A stretch of DNA of 13,381 nt, taken from Lachnospiraceae bacterium (GTDB taxonomy: Bacteria > Bacillota_A > Clostridia > Lachnospirales > Lachnospiraceae). Of this stretch, positions 7,827-13,381 are shown piece by piece. Made by a program: the position numbers and the translations under genes. A model generated the notes under the pieces. The model worked only from the letters and a program-made list of their open reading frames with translations, was not told where the DNA came from and searched no databases. The stretch lies in assembly GCA_017614185.1 (NCBI GenBank), contig JAGACI010000180.1, positions 1 through 13,381 of the forward strand, read 5' to 3'. Every line of letters begins with the position of its first letter. Position 1 is the stretch's first letter.

Positions 7827-9074
7827 TTAAAGGTTATAGCTGTTCAAGTATCTTTCCTGCTCAGGTGTAAGAACATCAATCTCTTTGCCAAGGAAAGCAA
7901 GTTTTCTCTTTGCTACATCTCTGTCAACCTCTACAGGAACATCAATAAGTTTCTCCTTAAGTTCCTTGCCGTGTTCAACAAGGTACTTTGCGGAAAGTGC
8001 CTGAATTGCAAAGCTCATATCCATAATCTCTGCGGGATGTCCGTCGCCTGCAGCAAGGTTAACAAGTCTGCCTTCTGCAAGAACATATACCCACTGTCCT
8101 GTAGGGAGAAGATATCCCATGATATTCTTTCTCATTTCACGGGTTTCCTTGGCATTGGCCTTAAGCCATGCCATATCAACCTCTGTATCAAAATGTCCTG
8201 CGTTACAAAGGATACAGCCATCCTTGATAACGGCGAAATCTTCTTTGTCTACTACCTGATCGCAGCCTGTAACGGTAACAATGAAGTCTGCCACTTTTGC
8301 AGCTTCCTTCATAGGCATTACATCAAATCCGTCCATAACAGCCTCGATTGCCTTAACAGGATCAACTTCGGTAACGATAACTCTTGCGCCAAGGCCCTTG
8401 GCTCTCATTGCTGTTCCCTTACCGCACCATCCGTAACCTGCAACAACTACCATTTTGCCTGCAACAATAAGGTTTGTTGTTCTGTTAATTCCATCCCATA
8501 CAGACTGGCCTGTGCCGTATCTGTTATCGAAAAGATGCTTACAATCAGCGTTGTTAACTCTTACCATGGGGAACATAAGCTTTCCTGCCTTGTTCATGGC
8601 CTCGAGTCTGATGATACCTGTTGTAGTCTCCTCACATCCACCGATTACATTGGGGATAAGCTCAGGCATCTCGTTATGAATCATGTTAACAAGGTCACCA
8701 CCGTCATCAATGATAATGTTGGGTCCACATTCAAGAGCATGACGAATATGTGTCTCATACTCTTCGGGTGTTGCATCATACCATGCATGAACTTCAAGTC
8801 CCTTTGAAACAAGTGCGGCTGCAACGTCATCCTGGGTTGATAAGGGGTTTGAACCGGTTACGTGCATTTCTGCTCCGCCTGCAGCAAGTACAAGGCATAA
8901 ATAAGCCGTTTTAGCCTCCAAATGAACAGATAAGGTAATCTTCTTACCTGCAAAAGGCTTAGTCTTTGAAAACTCCTCTTCAAGGGTTCTTAAAAGATCA
9001 CAATTTCTTTTAACCCACTCAATTTTTCTAATGCCGGATTCGGCAAGATTAATATCTCTGATTTCGCTCTGCAT
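7827..9074 (-). CDS. ahcY: S-adenosylhomocysteine hydrolase family protein (possibly S-inosylhomocysteine hydrolase)
   Basis: This 415-residue NAD-dependent enzyme belongs to the AhcY family, which splits SAH into homocysteine and adenosine. Family marks are HLEAKTA (51-57), SNPLSTQDDVAAAL (75-88), DDGGDLV (123-129), EETTTG (148-153) and K179/D183/N184 in the CKHLFDNRYG segment. The Rossmann NAD site is GYGWCGKG (213-220), with LAEGRLVNL at 332-340. It is of the short type seen in Thermotoga and archaea. Classical enzymes have Thr and Glu/Gln in the HMTxE/QTA motif near the adenine; here these are E53 and K55, and D344 replaces a Met close to the base. A Lys there may favour hypoxanthine, so the substrate could be S-inosylhomocysteine made by the deaminase encoded 16 nt upstream. 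GGAGGAG precedes the ATG. The family is certain; the substrate is not. Confidence 0.93.
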   Translation of the reverse strand: MQSEIRDINLAESGIRKIEWVKRNCDLLRTLEEEFSKTKPFAGKKITLSVHLEAKTAYLCLVLAAGGAEMHVTGSNPLSTQDDVAAALVSKGLEVHAWYDATPEEYETHIRHALECGPNIIIDDGGDLVNMIHNEMPELIPNVIGGCEETTTGIIRLEAMNKAGKLMFPMVRVNNADCKHLFDNRYGTGQSVWDGINRTTNLIVAGKMVVVAGYGWCGKGTAMRAKGLGARVIVTEVDPVKAIEAVMDGFDVMPMKEAAKVADFIVTVTGCDQVVDKEDFAVIKDGCILCNAGHFDTEVDMAWLKANAKETREMRKNIMGYLLPTGQWVYVLAEGRLVNLAAGDGHPAEIMDMSFAIQALSAKYLVEHGKELKEKLIDVPVEVDRDVAKRKLAFLGKEIDVLTPEQERYLNSYNL

Positions 9075-9090
9075 TTATATTCTCCTCCGA

Positions 9091-10386
9091 TTATTTGATA
9101 TCGATTGTAAGTCTCTTAATAATCTCGTTTACTTTCTCGTAAACCTTCTCTTCGTCAAGGGTCGTAACTCTTCCCTTGTCCACAACCTTTTTACCGTCAA
9201 CGAATACTGTCTCAACCTCTGTACCGTCTGCTGAATAGCTTAAGCTTGCGATAAGGTTGTTAACAGGCTGCATTGAAGGCTTATTAAGGTCAAGGATTGC
9301 AAGATCGGCCTTCTTGCCCACTTCGATTGAACCTGTAACCTTGTCAAGGCCCAATGCCTTGGCTCCGTTGATGGTTGCAATCTTAAAGCCCTCCTTGGCG
9401 CTGATACATGTAGGAGTTTTGTGAGTTCCCTTATGAATCATTGTCAAAAGATGCAGTTCCTTAAACAGGTTAAGTGAGTTGTTGCTGGCTGCTCCGTCTG
9501 TACCGAGGCAAACATTAATGCCCTTCTCCATCATCTCCGGAACAGGTGCGAATCCGTTTCCAAGTTTCATGTTGGAAGCAGGGTTTGTAACAACACTGAC
9601 GTTATGCTTTTTAAGGATATCCATATCCTTATCGTCAACCTGAGCGCAATGAGCTGCGATACAGTTAACATCAAACAGTCCGTTCTTTTCAGCCATCTCA
9701 ATGGGAGTACAGCCATACTTTTCCTTAATCTGTTCAATCTCGCTGACGCTTTCGGAAAGGTGCACATGAATCCCCATGTTGCTCTTCTTGGCTTCGTCGG
9801 ATACGATTCTGAAATACTCATCATCGCAGGTATAAGGAGCGTGAGGTCCCATCATAATGGTGATTCTGTCACAATCCTTACAGAACTCCTGCTCTTTGTA
9901 GGTCTCATTGATTCTTCTGCGACCGCCTTCGTCGTTGCCGCTTCCCACAAGGCCTCTTGAAATCACTGCTCTGATACCGGACTCAATGGCAGCTTTGCTG
10001 GTCTGACAGGGATTCATCTGCATATCGTTAAAACAGGTTGTTCCTGTCTTAAGCATCTCGATAATGGCAAGACACGCTCCCCAGTAGGTATCCTCATCGG
10101 TCATCTTCTGCTCGATGGGGTCGATACGTCCGAAGAGCCACTCCATGAAAGGAAGGTCATCAGCAACGTTTCTCATAAATGCCATATAGCTGTGTGTATG
10201 GCAGTTGATAAGGCCTGGTATAACAAGTTTTCCCTTGCCTTCAATAACCTCATCGCATTTAAAGCCTGCAGGCTCACTTCCGATGCCCGCTATCCTGTCA
10301 TCTGAAATATAGATGCTGGTTTCCTTAACTTCTACATCATCACCGTTTGGTAAAACTGCAAGGATGTCCTTAAGCAAAACTCCCAT
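9091..10386 (-). CDS. mtaD: 5-methylthioadenosine/S-adenosylhomocysteine deaminase
   Basis: A 431-residue amidohydrolase of the MTA/SAH deaminase (TM0936-like) group. It would convert the adenine ring of SAH, methylthioadenosine or 5'-deoxyadenosine to hypoxanthine, releasing ammonia. Visible catalytic features are the metal-binding HTH (H63, H65) in PGLINCHTHSYMAFMR, HVHLSES (metal ligand H209 and general acid/base E212), H246 in AAHCAQV, and D297 in LGTDGAASNN. The N-terminal beta-sandwich (about 1-55) and its C-terminal return are present. The AAGGAGG ribosome site is strong but 11 nt from the ATG. The gene is 21 nt after the epimerase gene and 16 nt before the ahcY-like gene. Close relatives include guanine and chlorohydrolase-type deaminases, but the active-site spacing and the SAH-hydrolase neighbour favour this call. 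Confidence 0.9.
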   Translation of the reverse strand: MGVLLKDILAVLPNGDDVEVKETSIYISDDRIAGIGSEPAGFKCDEVIEGKGKLVIPGLINCHTHSYMAFMRNVADDLPFMEWLFGRIDPIEQKMTDEDTYWGACLAIIEMLKTGTTCFNDMQMNPCQTSKAAIESGIRAVISRGLVGSGNDEGGRRRINETYKEQEFCKDCDRITIMMGPHAPYTCDDEYFRIVSDEAKKSNMGIHVHLSESVSEIEQIKEKYGCTPIEMAEKNGLFDVNCIAAHCAQVDDKDMDILKKHNVSVVTNPASNMKLGNGFAPVPEMMEKGINVCLGTDGAASNNSLNLFKELHLLTMIHKGTHKTPTCISAKEGFKIATINGAKALGLDKVTGSIEVGKKADLAILDLNKPSMQPVNNLIASLSYSADGTEVETVFVDGKKVVDKGRVTTLDEEKVYEKVNEIIKRLTIDIK

Positions 10387-10407
10387 TAATAATTTATCCT
10401 CCTTGTT

Positions 10408-11496
10408 TTAAAGCCAATTAACACCTTCGATTCCTTTGATACCCATACCGGGTTCATCAGAAACGGTAATTAACTGCTCATTAAATACTGCGCCGCCCTC
10501 AACAGGATCCTCACTGCAAAGCACAGGTCCGTCAAGGTCAATCTTCTCAATGATGCTGTGTCCGCATGCAAAATGAACTGCAGCATTGACGCTGACTTTG
10601 GCTTCAAGCATACATCCCATCATGCAGGGCATTCCGTATACTTCAGCGGCAGCTGCAATCTTGGACGCATTGTATATACCGCCCGTCTTCATGAGTTTGA
10701 TGTTTATCATGTCAGCAGCACGCATCTCAATTATCTTAAAGGCATCCATGGGTGAAAATACGGATTCGTCAGCCATAACGGGAACATAGGAATTATCCGT
10801 AACATACTTCATGCCTTCAAAATCATATCCTTTGACAGGCTGCTCAACCAGTTCAAGATTAAGGCCCTTCTCCTGCATACTGTTAAGAATTCTTACAGCC
10901 TGCTTGGGTGTCCAGGCCTGATTTGCATCTATCCTGATTATTGTATCCGGTCCTGCAGCTTCTCTTACTGCAACAAGTCTTGCCACATCAAGATCGGGGT
11001 TGATTCCCACTTTGATTTTGAGGGTATCATATCCTCTCTTAACGGCATTGATTGTATCCTTGGCCATCACTTCAGGGTCGTTCACACTGATGGTGATATC
11101 GGTAACAAGCTTATTTCTGGCTCCGCCAAACAGCTTATAGCAGGGAAGGCCGTACTTCTGACCGAAAAGATCATAAATAGCCATATCAACTGCCGCTTTG
11201 GCTGAAGTATTGCCATGAACGCAACCGTTAAGAGCCTGAAGTGTTCTCTCAAGATTTTCAATCTCGCATCCGACAATAGTCTTCTTGATGTGGTCCTTTA
11301 AAGCACCCAAAATTGCATCGGTTGTATCTCCTGTAACTGCTCCTGTCGGGGGTGCTTCACCGTAACCTACAGCTCCTTCGTCGGTATAAACGGCAACAAT
11401 AATGTCTTCTACACTATTTACCGTTCTTAGAGCCGTCTTGAACGGAACTCTTAAAGGGACGGACACTCTGCCCCATTTTAAATCTGTAATCTTCAT
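10408..11496 (-). CDS. Dipeptide epimerase (enolase superfamily, L-Ala-D/L-Glu epimerase type)
   Basis: A 362-residue enolase-superfamily enzyme of the muconate-lactonizing subgroup. The best match is the L-Ala-D/L-Glu epimerase (YkfB/AEE), which helps recycle peptidoglycan peptides. The N-terminal capping domain starts MKITDLKWGRVSVPLRVPFK, very like known AEEs. The barrel carries the base pair K160/K162 in TLKIKVG, the metal ligands D190 (RIDAN), E218 (LVEQP) and D243 (MADES), and the second base K267 in NIKLMKTGG. A DLD (320-322) matches the DxD that binds the substrate amino group in AEEs. These positions line up almost one-to-one with the B. subtilis enzyme as I remember it. Other dipeptides are possible substrates. 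GAGG lies 9 nt before the ATG. The first 83 nt overlap the yihY-type gene in another frame. Confidence 0.88.
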   Translation of the reverse strand: MKITDLKWGRVSVPLRVPFKTALRTVNSVEDIIVAVYTDEGAVGYGEAPPTGAVTGDTTDAILGALKDHIKKTIVGCEIENLERTLQALNGCVHGNTSAKAAVDMAIYDLFGQKYGLPCYKLFGGARNKLVTDITISVNDPEVMAKDTINAVKRGYDTLKIKVGINPDLDVARLVAVREAAGPDTIIRIDANQAWTPKQAVRILNSMQEKGLNLELVEQPVKGYDFEGMKYVTDNSYVPVMADESVFSPMDAFKIIEMRAADMINIKLMKTGGIYNASKIAAAAEVYGMPCMMGCMLEAKVSVNAAVHFACGHSIIEKIDLDGPVLCSEDPVEGGAVFNEQLITVSDEPGMGIKGIEGVNWL

Positions 11497-12412
11497 CTTC
11501 TACATCCTCTTTCTCTGCTATACTCATGGCTTTTCTCTTAGCGGATTCAAGGATTTCCGCCCTCTTGTCTCTCGCAGGTCTCTTACCGAAAAGTATGTAA
11601 TAAATCGGCGAGAAATAAAGATTGAGATAAGCTCCGATCATTATGATATCAATGGCAAAATACATCCAAAACATAATCATTACTATCATGGTCAGAGAAC
11701 CATATGCGGTATTAACTCCAAAGACAGCAAGATATTTGGAATATGCCAGGGAAAACAGTGTCCAGATAAGTGCTGAAAAAACAGCTCCCGGAATCTGGTA
11801 TGTAAACTTAAGTTTCTTGTTAGGCAAATAAGTATATAAAAGCGTAATAAACAATATTAAAACAACGATACCGACGGGATATCTTAAATAAAGCATATAT
11901 CCGTATGCCTTTTCAAAAGCGGGTACCCTCTTTAGAATCGAATCAAGGATTACTTCACCGAAAACCATCGCAAGCAAAGATACAAGGATTGCAAGCAAAA
12001 GTCCAATCGTATAAAGGCTTGCCTGAAGTCTTAAAATAATATAGTTCCTTCTCTCGGTAATGCCATATATTGCATTAAAACCCTTAATTAATGCAAGGCA
12101 TCCATTGCCGGCCGACCAGATTGTCACAACAATCGCGATGGAAACCGCGCCCGCCGAGCTGTTATACGCCTGAATGACAAGAGACGAAACAAAGCTTTCA
12201 AAAACAGGCGGAAGTAAATCCGTCGTTATATCTACAAGCATCGCTTCCGTAATGGGCGTAAACGGAATAAGCGTACATAGAAGCATCAGAATCGGCATTA
12301 ATGATAAAAACAAAAAGAATGCGCCGCTTGATGCGAAGGAACTGATATTCTGTTGAGCTATCTGTCTGTTTACATCATCAAAGATAATGTAAAATCTCTT
12401 AAACATTCCCAT
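11414..12412 (-). CDS. YihY/BrkB-family inner membrane protein
   Basis: A 332-residue integral membrane protein of the YihY/virulence-factor-BrkB family (once misnamed RNase BN). I count six hydrophobic segments at roughly 30-50, 88-107, 133-155, 177-196, 207-230 and 240-266. Typical family stretches are the SSFASSGAFFLFLSLMPILM region, TIWSAGNGCLALIKGFNAIYG and the NTAYGSLTMIVMIMFWMYF run. The C-terminal 60 residues are charged, probably cytoplasmic and disordered. The molecular role of the family is unsettled. The GAGG ribosome site lies 9 nt before the ATG at 12412; a second in-frame ATG lies two codons on. The gene opens the long operon. Its last 83 nt are also the start of the epimerase gene, so the final 27 codons are read in two frames. 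Confidence 0.92.
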   Translation of the reverse strand: MGMFKRFYIIFDDVNRQIAQQNISSFASSGAFFLFLSLMPILMLLCTLIPFTPITEAMLVDITTDLLPPVFESFVSSLVIQAYNSSAGAVSIAIVVTIWSAGNGCLALIKGFNAIYGITERRNYIILRLQASLYTIGLLLAILVSLLAMVFGEVILDSILKRVPAFEKAYGYMLYLRYPVGIVVLILFITLLYTYLPNKKLKFTYQIPGAVFSALIWTLFSLAYSKYLAVFGVNTAYGSLTMIVMIMFWMYFAIDIIMIGAYLNLYFSPIYYILFGKRPARDKRAEILESAKRKAMSIAEKEDVEDEDYRFKMGQSVRPFKSSVQDGSKNGK

Positions 12413-12519
12413 ATAGCTTCGCCTCTAAGGCGCCAAAAGGCGCACCGATACAAATAATATCCTAACACAATTTGAGGTATTAGGCAATTAAAGTAATACC
12501 TTAAAAATAGCCTTTTAGA
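12413..12519 (-). promoter_or_regulatory. Leader of the yihY-type operon with candidate promoter and small hairpins
   Basis: A weak promoter candidate reads TTGCCT (12482-12487), 17 nt, TAGGAT (12459-12464), four of six matches in each box. An 8-bp inverted repeat, AGGTATTA/TAATACCT (12475-12482 and 12494-12501), overlaps its -35 and could be an operator. Nearer the gene, two short GC hairpins share one arm: GCGCC-TTTT-GGCGC (12430-12443) and CGCC-TTAGA-GGCG (12420-12432). The second covers the ribosome site GAGG. Alternatively the operon may be reached by readthrough from the 6S RNA terminator. Confidence 0.35.
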
Positions 12520-12554
12520 CAATAAAAAGAACAGCTTTCGCTGCTCTTTTATTA
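12515..12554 (-). terminator. Intrinsic terminator after the 6S-like RNA
   Basis: On the minus strand AAAAGAGCAGC, a GAAA tetraloop and GCTGTTCTTTT form an 11-bp stem running into a TTTTTATT tract. One pair is G-U only when read on the minus strand (it is A-C on the plus strand), so the hairpin is oriented to end leftward transcription. It stands about 12 nt beyond the closing stem of the RNA. Confidence 0.75.
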
Positions 12555-12563
12555 CCCCCAAAA

Positions 12564-12727
12564 TGTTAACCCTGTTTTTGACTCCTAGCACGACTGCCAG
12601 GTGGGTAACCGCAAACTCGCTTCTGCCTTCCACTGATATTTTGAGGCCTGACATCTACGAGAAGATGTAGGAATCCCGTTTAAAGTAACTGTAGGTTCAA
12701 AATATCAGGACCAACACTTCAGGTTAA
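12564..12727 (-). ncRNA. ssrS: Probable 6S RNA
   Basis: 6S RNA mimics an open promoter and binds housekeeping RNA polymerase, slowing transcription in stationary phase. This stretch has no credible protein but a complete RNA gene layout: promoter, structured body and terminator. The ends pair: TTAACCTG (12720-12727) with CAGGGTTAA (12566-12574), one bulged G. Inside, GTG-TT-GGT pairs with ACCCAC. Then an 11-bp perfect stem, TGATATTTTGA with TCAAAATATCA, encloses an AAACGGGATTCC stretch and a small ACATCT/AGATGT hairpin. A side hairpin, CCTGGCA-GTCG-TGCTAGG, lies on the 3' side of the internal loop. Length of about 165 nt (about 210 with the terminator tail) and a long, interrupted hairpin shape fit 6S. 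The AAACGGGATTCC and CTGATATTTTGA stretches match my memory of clostridial 6S RNAs, but I could not run a covariance model. Confidence 0.7.
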
Positions 12728-12731
12728 GGTT

Positions 12732-12759
12732 ATTATAGCATAATTTCAAAATAATGCAA
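12732..12759 (-). promoter_or_regulatory. Promoter of the 6S-like RNA
   Basis: On the minus strand TTGCAT (12754-12759) is followed by a 16-nt spacer and a perfect TATAAT (12732-12737). Transcription should begin near 12725, exactly where the closing stem of the RNA begins. This agreement supports both the promoter and the RNA boundaries. Confidence 0.75.
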
Positions 12760-12767
12760 TACTTTTT

Positions 12768-12811
12768 TGAAAATAAAATGGCGAATATTCTATTTTCAGA
12801 ATATTCGCCAT
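12768..12811 (-). terminator. Intrinsic terminator of pckA
   Basis: A perfect 14-bp inverted repeat, ATGGCGAATATTCT (12778-12791) and AGAATATTCGCCAT (12798-12811), with a 6-nt loop, begins 41 nt after the pckA stop. On the minus strand it is followed by TTTATTTT (12770-12777). This is a classic Rho-independent terminator. Confidence 0.9.
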
Positions 12812-12852
12812 GATTTAGACAATTATCTAATTAATTGCATCCCAATTGCATC

Positions 12853-13381
12853 TTAGAGCTGAGGACCTGCTGCAACAAGAGCCTTACCAGCTTCATTACC
12901 CTCGTATTTAACGAAGTTCTTAATGAATCTGCCTGCAAGATCTTTTGCCTTCTCATCCCACTCTGAAGGATTAGCATATGTATCTCTGGGATCAAGAATC
13001 TTTGTATCAACTCCGGGAAGTTCTGTAGGAACCTCAAGGTTGAACATAGGAATCTTCTTTGTAGGAGCCTTGTTGATGTCACCGTTAAGGATTGCATCGA
13101 TGATACCACGAGTATCCTTGATTGTGATTCTCTTGCCTGTGCCGTTCCAACCTGTGTTAACAAGGTATGCCTTAGCACCGCTCTTCTGCATCTTCTTAAC
13201 GAGCTCTTCACCGTACTTTGTAGGATGAAGCTCAAGGAATGCCTGACCGAAGCAAGCTGAGAATGTAGGTGTGGGCTCTGTGATTCCACGCTCTGTACCT
13301 GCAAGCTTAGCTGTGAATCCGCTAAGGAAGTAGTACTGAGTCTGCTCAGGTGTAAGGATTGATACAGGAGGAAGTACTCCG
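12853..13381 (-). CDS. pckA: Phosphoenolpyruvate carboxykinase (ATP), C-terminal part (cut by window edge)
   Basis: ATP-type PEP carboxykinase interconverts oxaloacetate + ATP and phosphoenolpyruvate + ADP + CO2. It serves gluconeogenesis, or in rumen-type fermenters CO2 fixation toward succinate. Only the last 176 residues are in the window, about a third of the usual 535-540; the start and the Walker A and metal-binding residues lie to the right. By hand the frame reads [20 protein letters not shown], then [11 protein letters not shown] and [14 protein letters not shown]. Further on come [20 protein letters not shown] (its Arg and final Thr are the adenine-contact residues in E. coli Pck, as I recall) and [12 protein letters not shown]. 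It ends ALVAAGPQL, nearly identical to the E. coli C-terminus. An inner ATG at 13191 is not the start, since the conserved sequence continues upstream to the window edge. A strong terminator follows. Confidence 0.97.
   Translation of the reverse strand, partial: GVLPPVSILTPEQTQYYFLSGFTAKLAGTERGITEPTPTFSACFGQAFLELHPTKYGEELVKKMQKSGAKAYLVNTGWNGTGKRITIKDTRGIIDAILNGDINKAPTKKIPMFNLEVPTELPGVDTKILDPRDTYANPSEWDEKAKDLAGRFIKNFVKYEGNEAGKALVAAGPQL

Noticed and set aside
7971..8807. 278-residue plus-strand open frame opposite the ahcY-like gene
   Set aside because: Long but Cys- and His-rich with no domain; it arises from the codon bias of the conserved gene on the other strand.
12370..12654. 94-residue minus-strand open frame across the 6S-like RNA and the yihY start
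   Set aside because: It runs through the RNA stem, a terminator and the yihY start, and has no family signature. The RNA explanation is better.
12515..12727. T-box, SAM or other riboswitch controlling the operon
   Set aside because: No T-box sequence (UGGUACCGCG-like) or SAM aptamer core is visible, and the RNA has its own terminator about 100 nt before the first gene.
12853..13191. Separate 112-residue gene starting at the inner ATG
   Set aside because: The same frame continues upstream to the window edge with sequence conserved in PEP carboxykinase, so it is only the end of pckA.
1..13381. CRISPR array, insertion sequence, prophage, tRNA or toxin-antitoxin locus
   Set aside because: Reading both strands I found no spaced direct repeats, transposase or phage genes, cloverleaf sequence or paired toxin-antitoxin frames.

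Overview
The window looks like chromosomal DNA from a low-GC anaerobic Firmicute, most likely a Lachnospiraceae member of the Butyrivibrio/Roseburia kind (inferred from gene order, protein sequences and AT-rich intergenic DNA; no rRNA is present to confirm it). Every gene I can support is on the minus strand, so the biology reads from right to left. I see no mobile element, CRISPR array, tRNA or rRNA.

Right edge (12768-13381): the C-terminal third of ATP-type phosphoenolpyruvate carboxykinase (pckA), closed by a strong intrinsic terminator. The only long stretch without a protein gene is 12413-12852. It is not empty: it holds the pckA terminator, a TTGCAT-N16-TATAAT promoter, an approximately 165-nt structured RNA that I read as 6S RNA (ssrS), that RNA's own terminator, and the leader of the next operon.

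Middle (12412 to 3628): nine genes in line with gaps of 21 nt or less, or overlaps. They are a YihY/BrkB-type membrane protein; a dipeptide epimerase of the enolase superfamily, overlapping the previous gene by 83 nt; an MTA/SAH deaminase; an S-adenosylhomocysteine hydrolase-like protein; a LysR regulator; a membrane-anchored MutS-like ATPase; RNase HI; a 54-residue single-span membrane protein; and a WYL-domain regulator. The deaminase and hydrolase-like protein are adjacent. The hydrolase carries Lys where classical SAH hydrolases have Glu/Gln near the adenine. This suggests SAH may be recycled through S-inosylhomocysteine, as described for Methanocaldococcus jannaschii. A TTGGGA-N16-TATAAT promoter just before the MutS-like gene may split the run into a SAM-recycling/membrane half and a nucleic-acid half.

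Left (3631 to 1): a TTGATT-N17-TATATT promoter drives plsX-acpP-rnc-smc, the usual Clostridia cluster for lipid synthesis, RNA processing and chromosome organisation. smc is cut by the window edge at the start of its hinge.

The most interesting items are the predicted S-inosylhomocysteine route, the 6S RNA locus, the membrane MutS-like/RNase HI/small membrane protein/WYL module, and the long yihY-epimerase overlap. None is proven by sequence reading alone.
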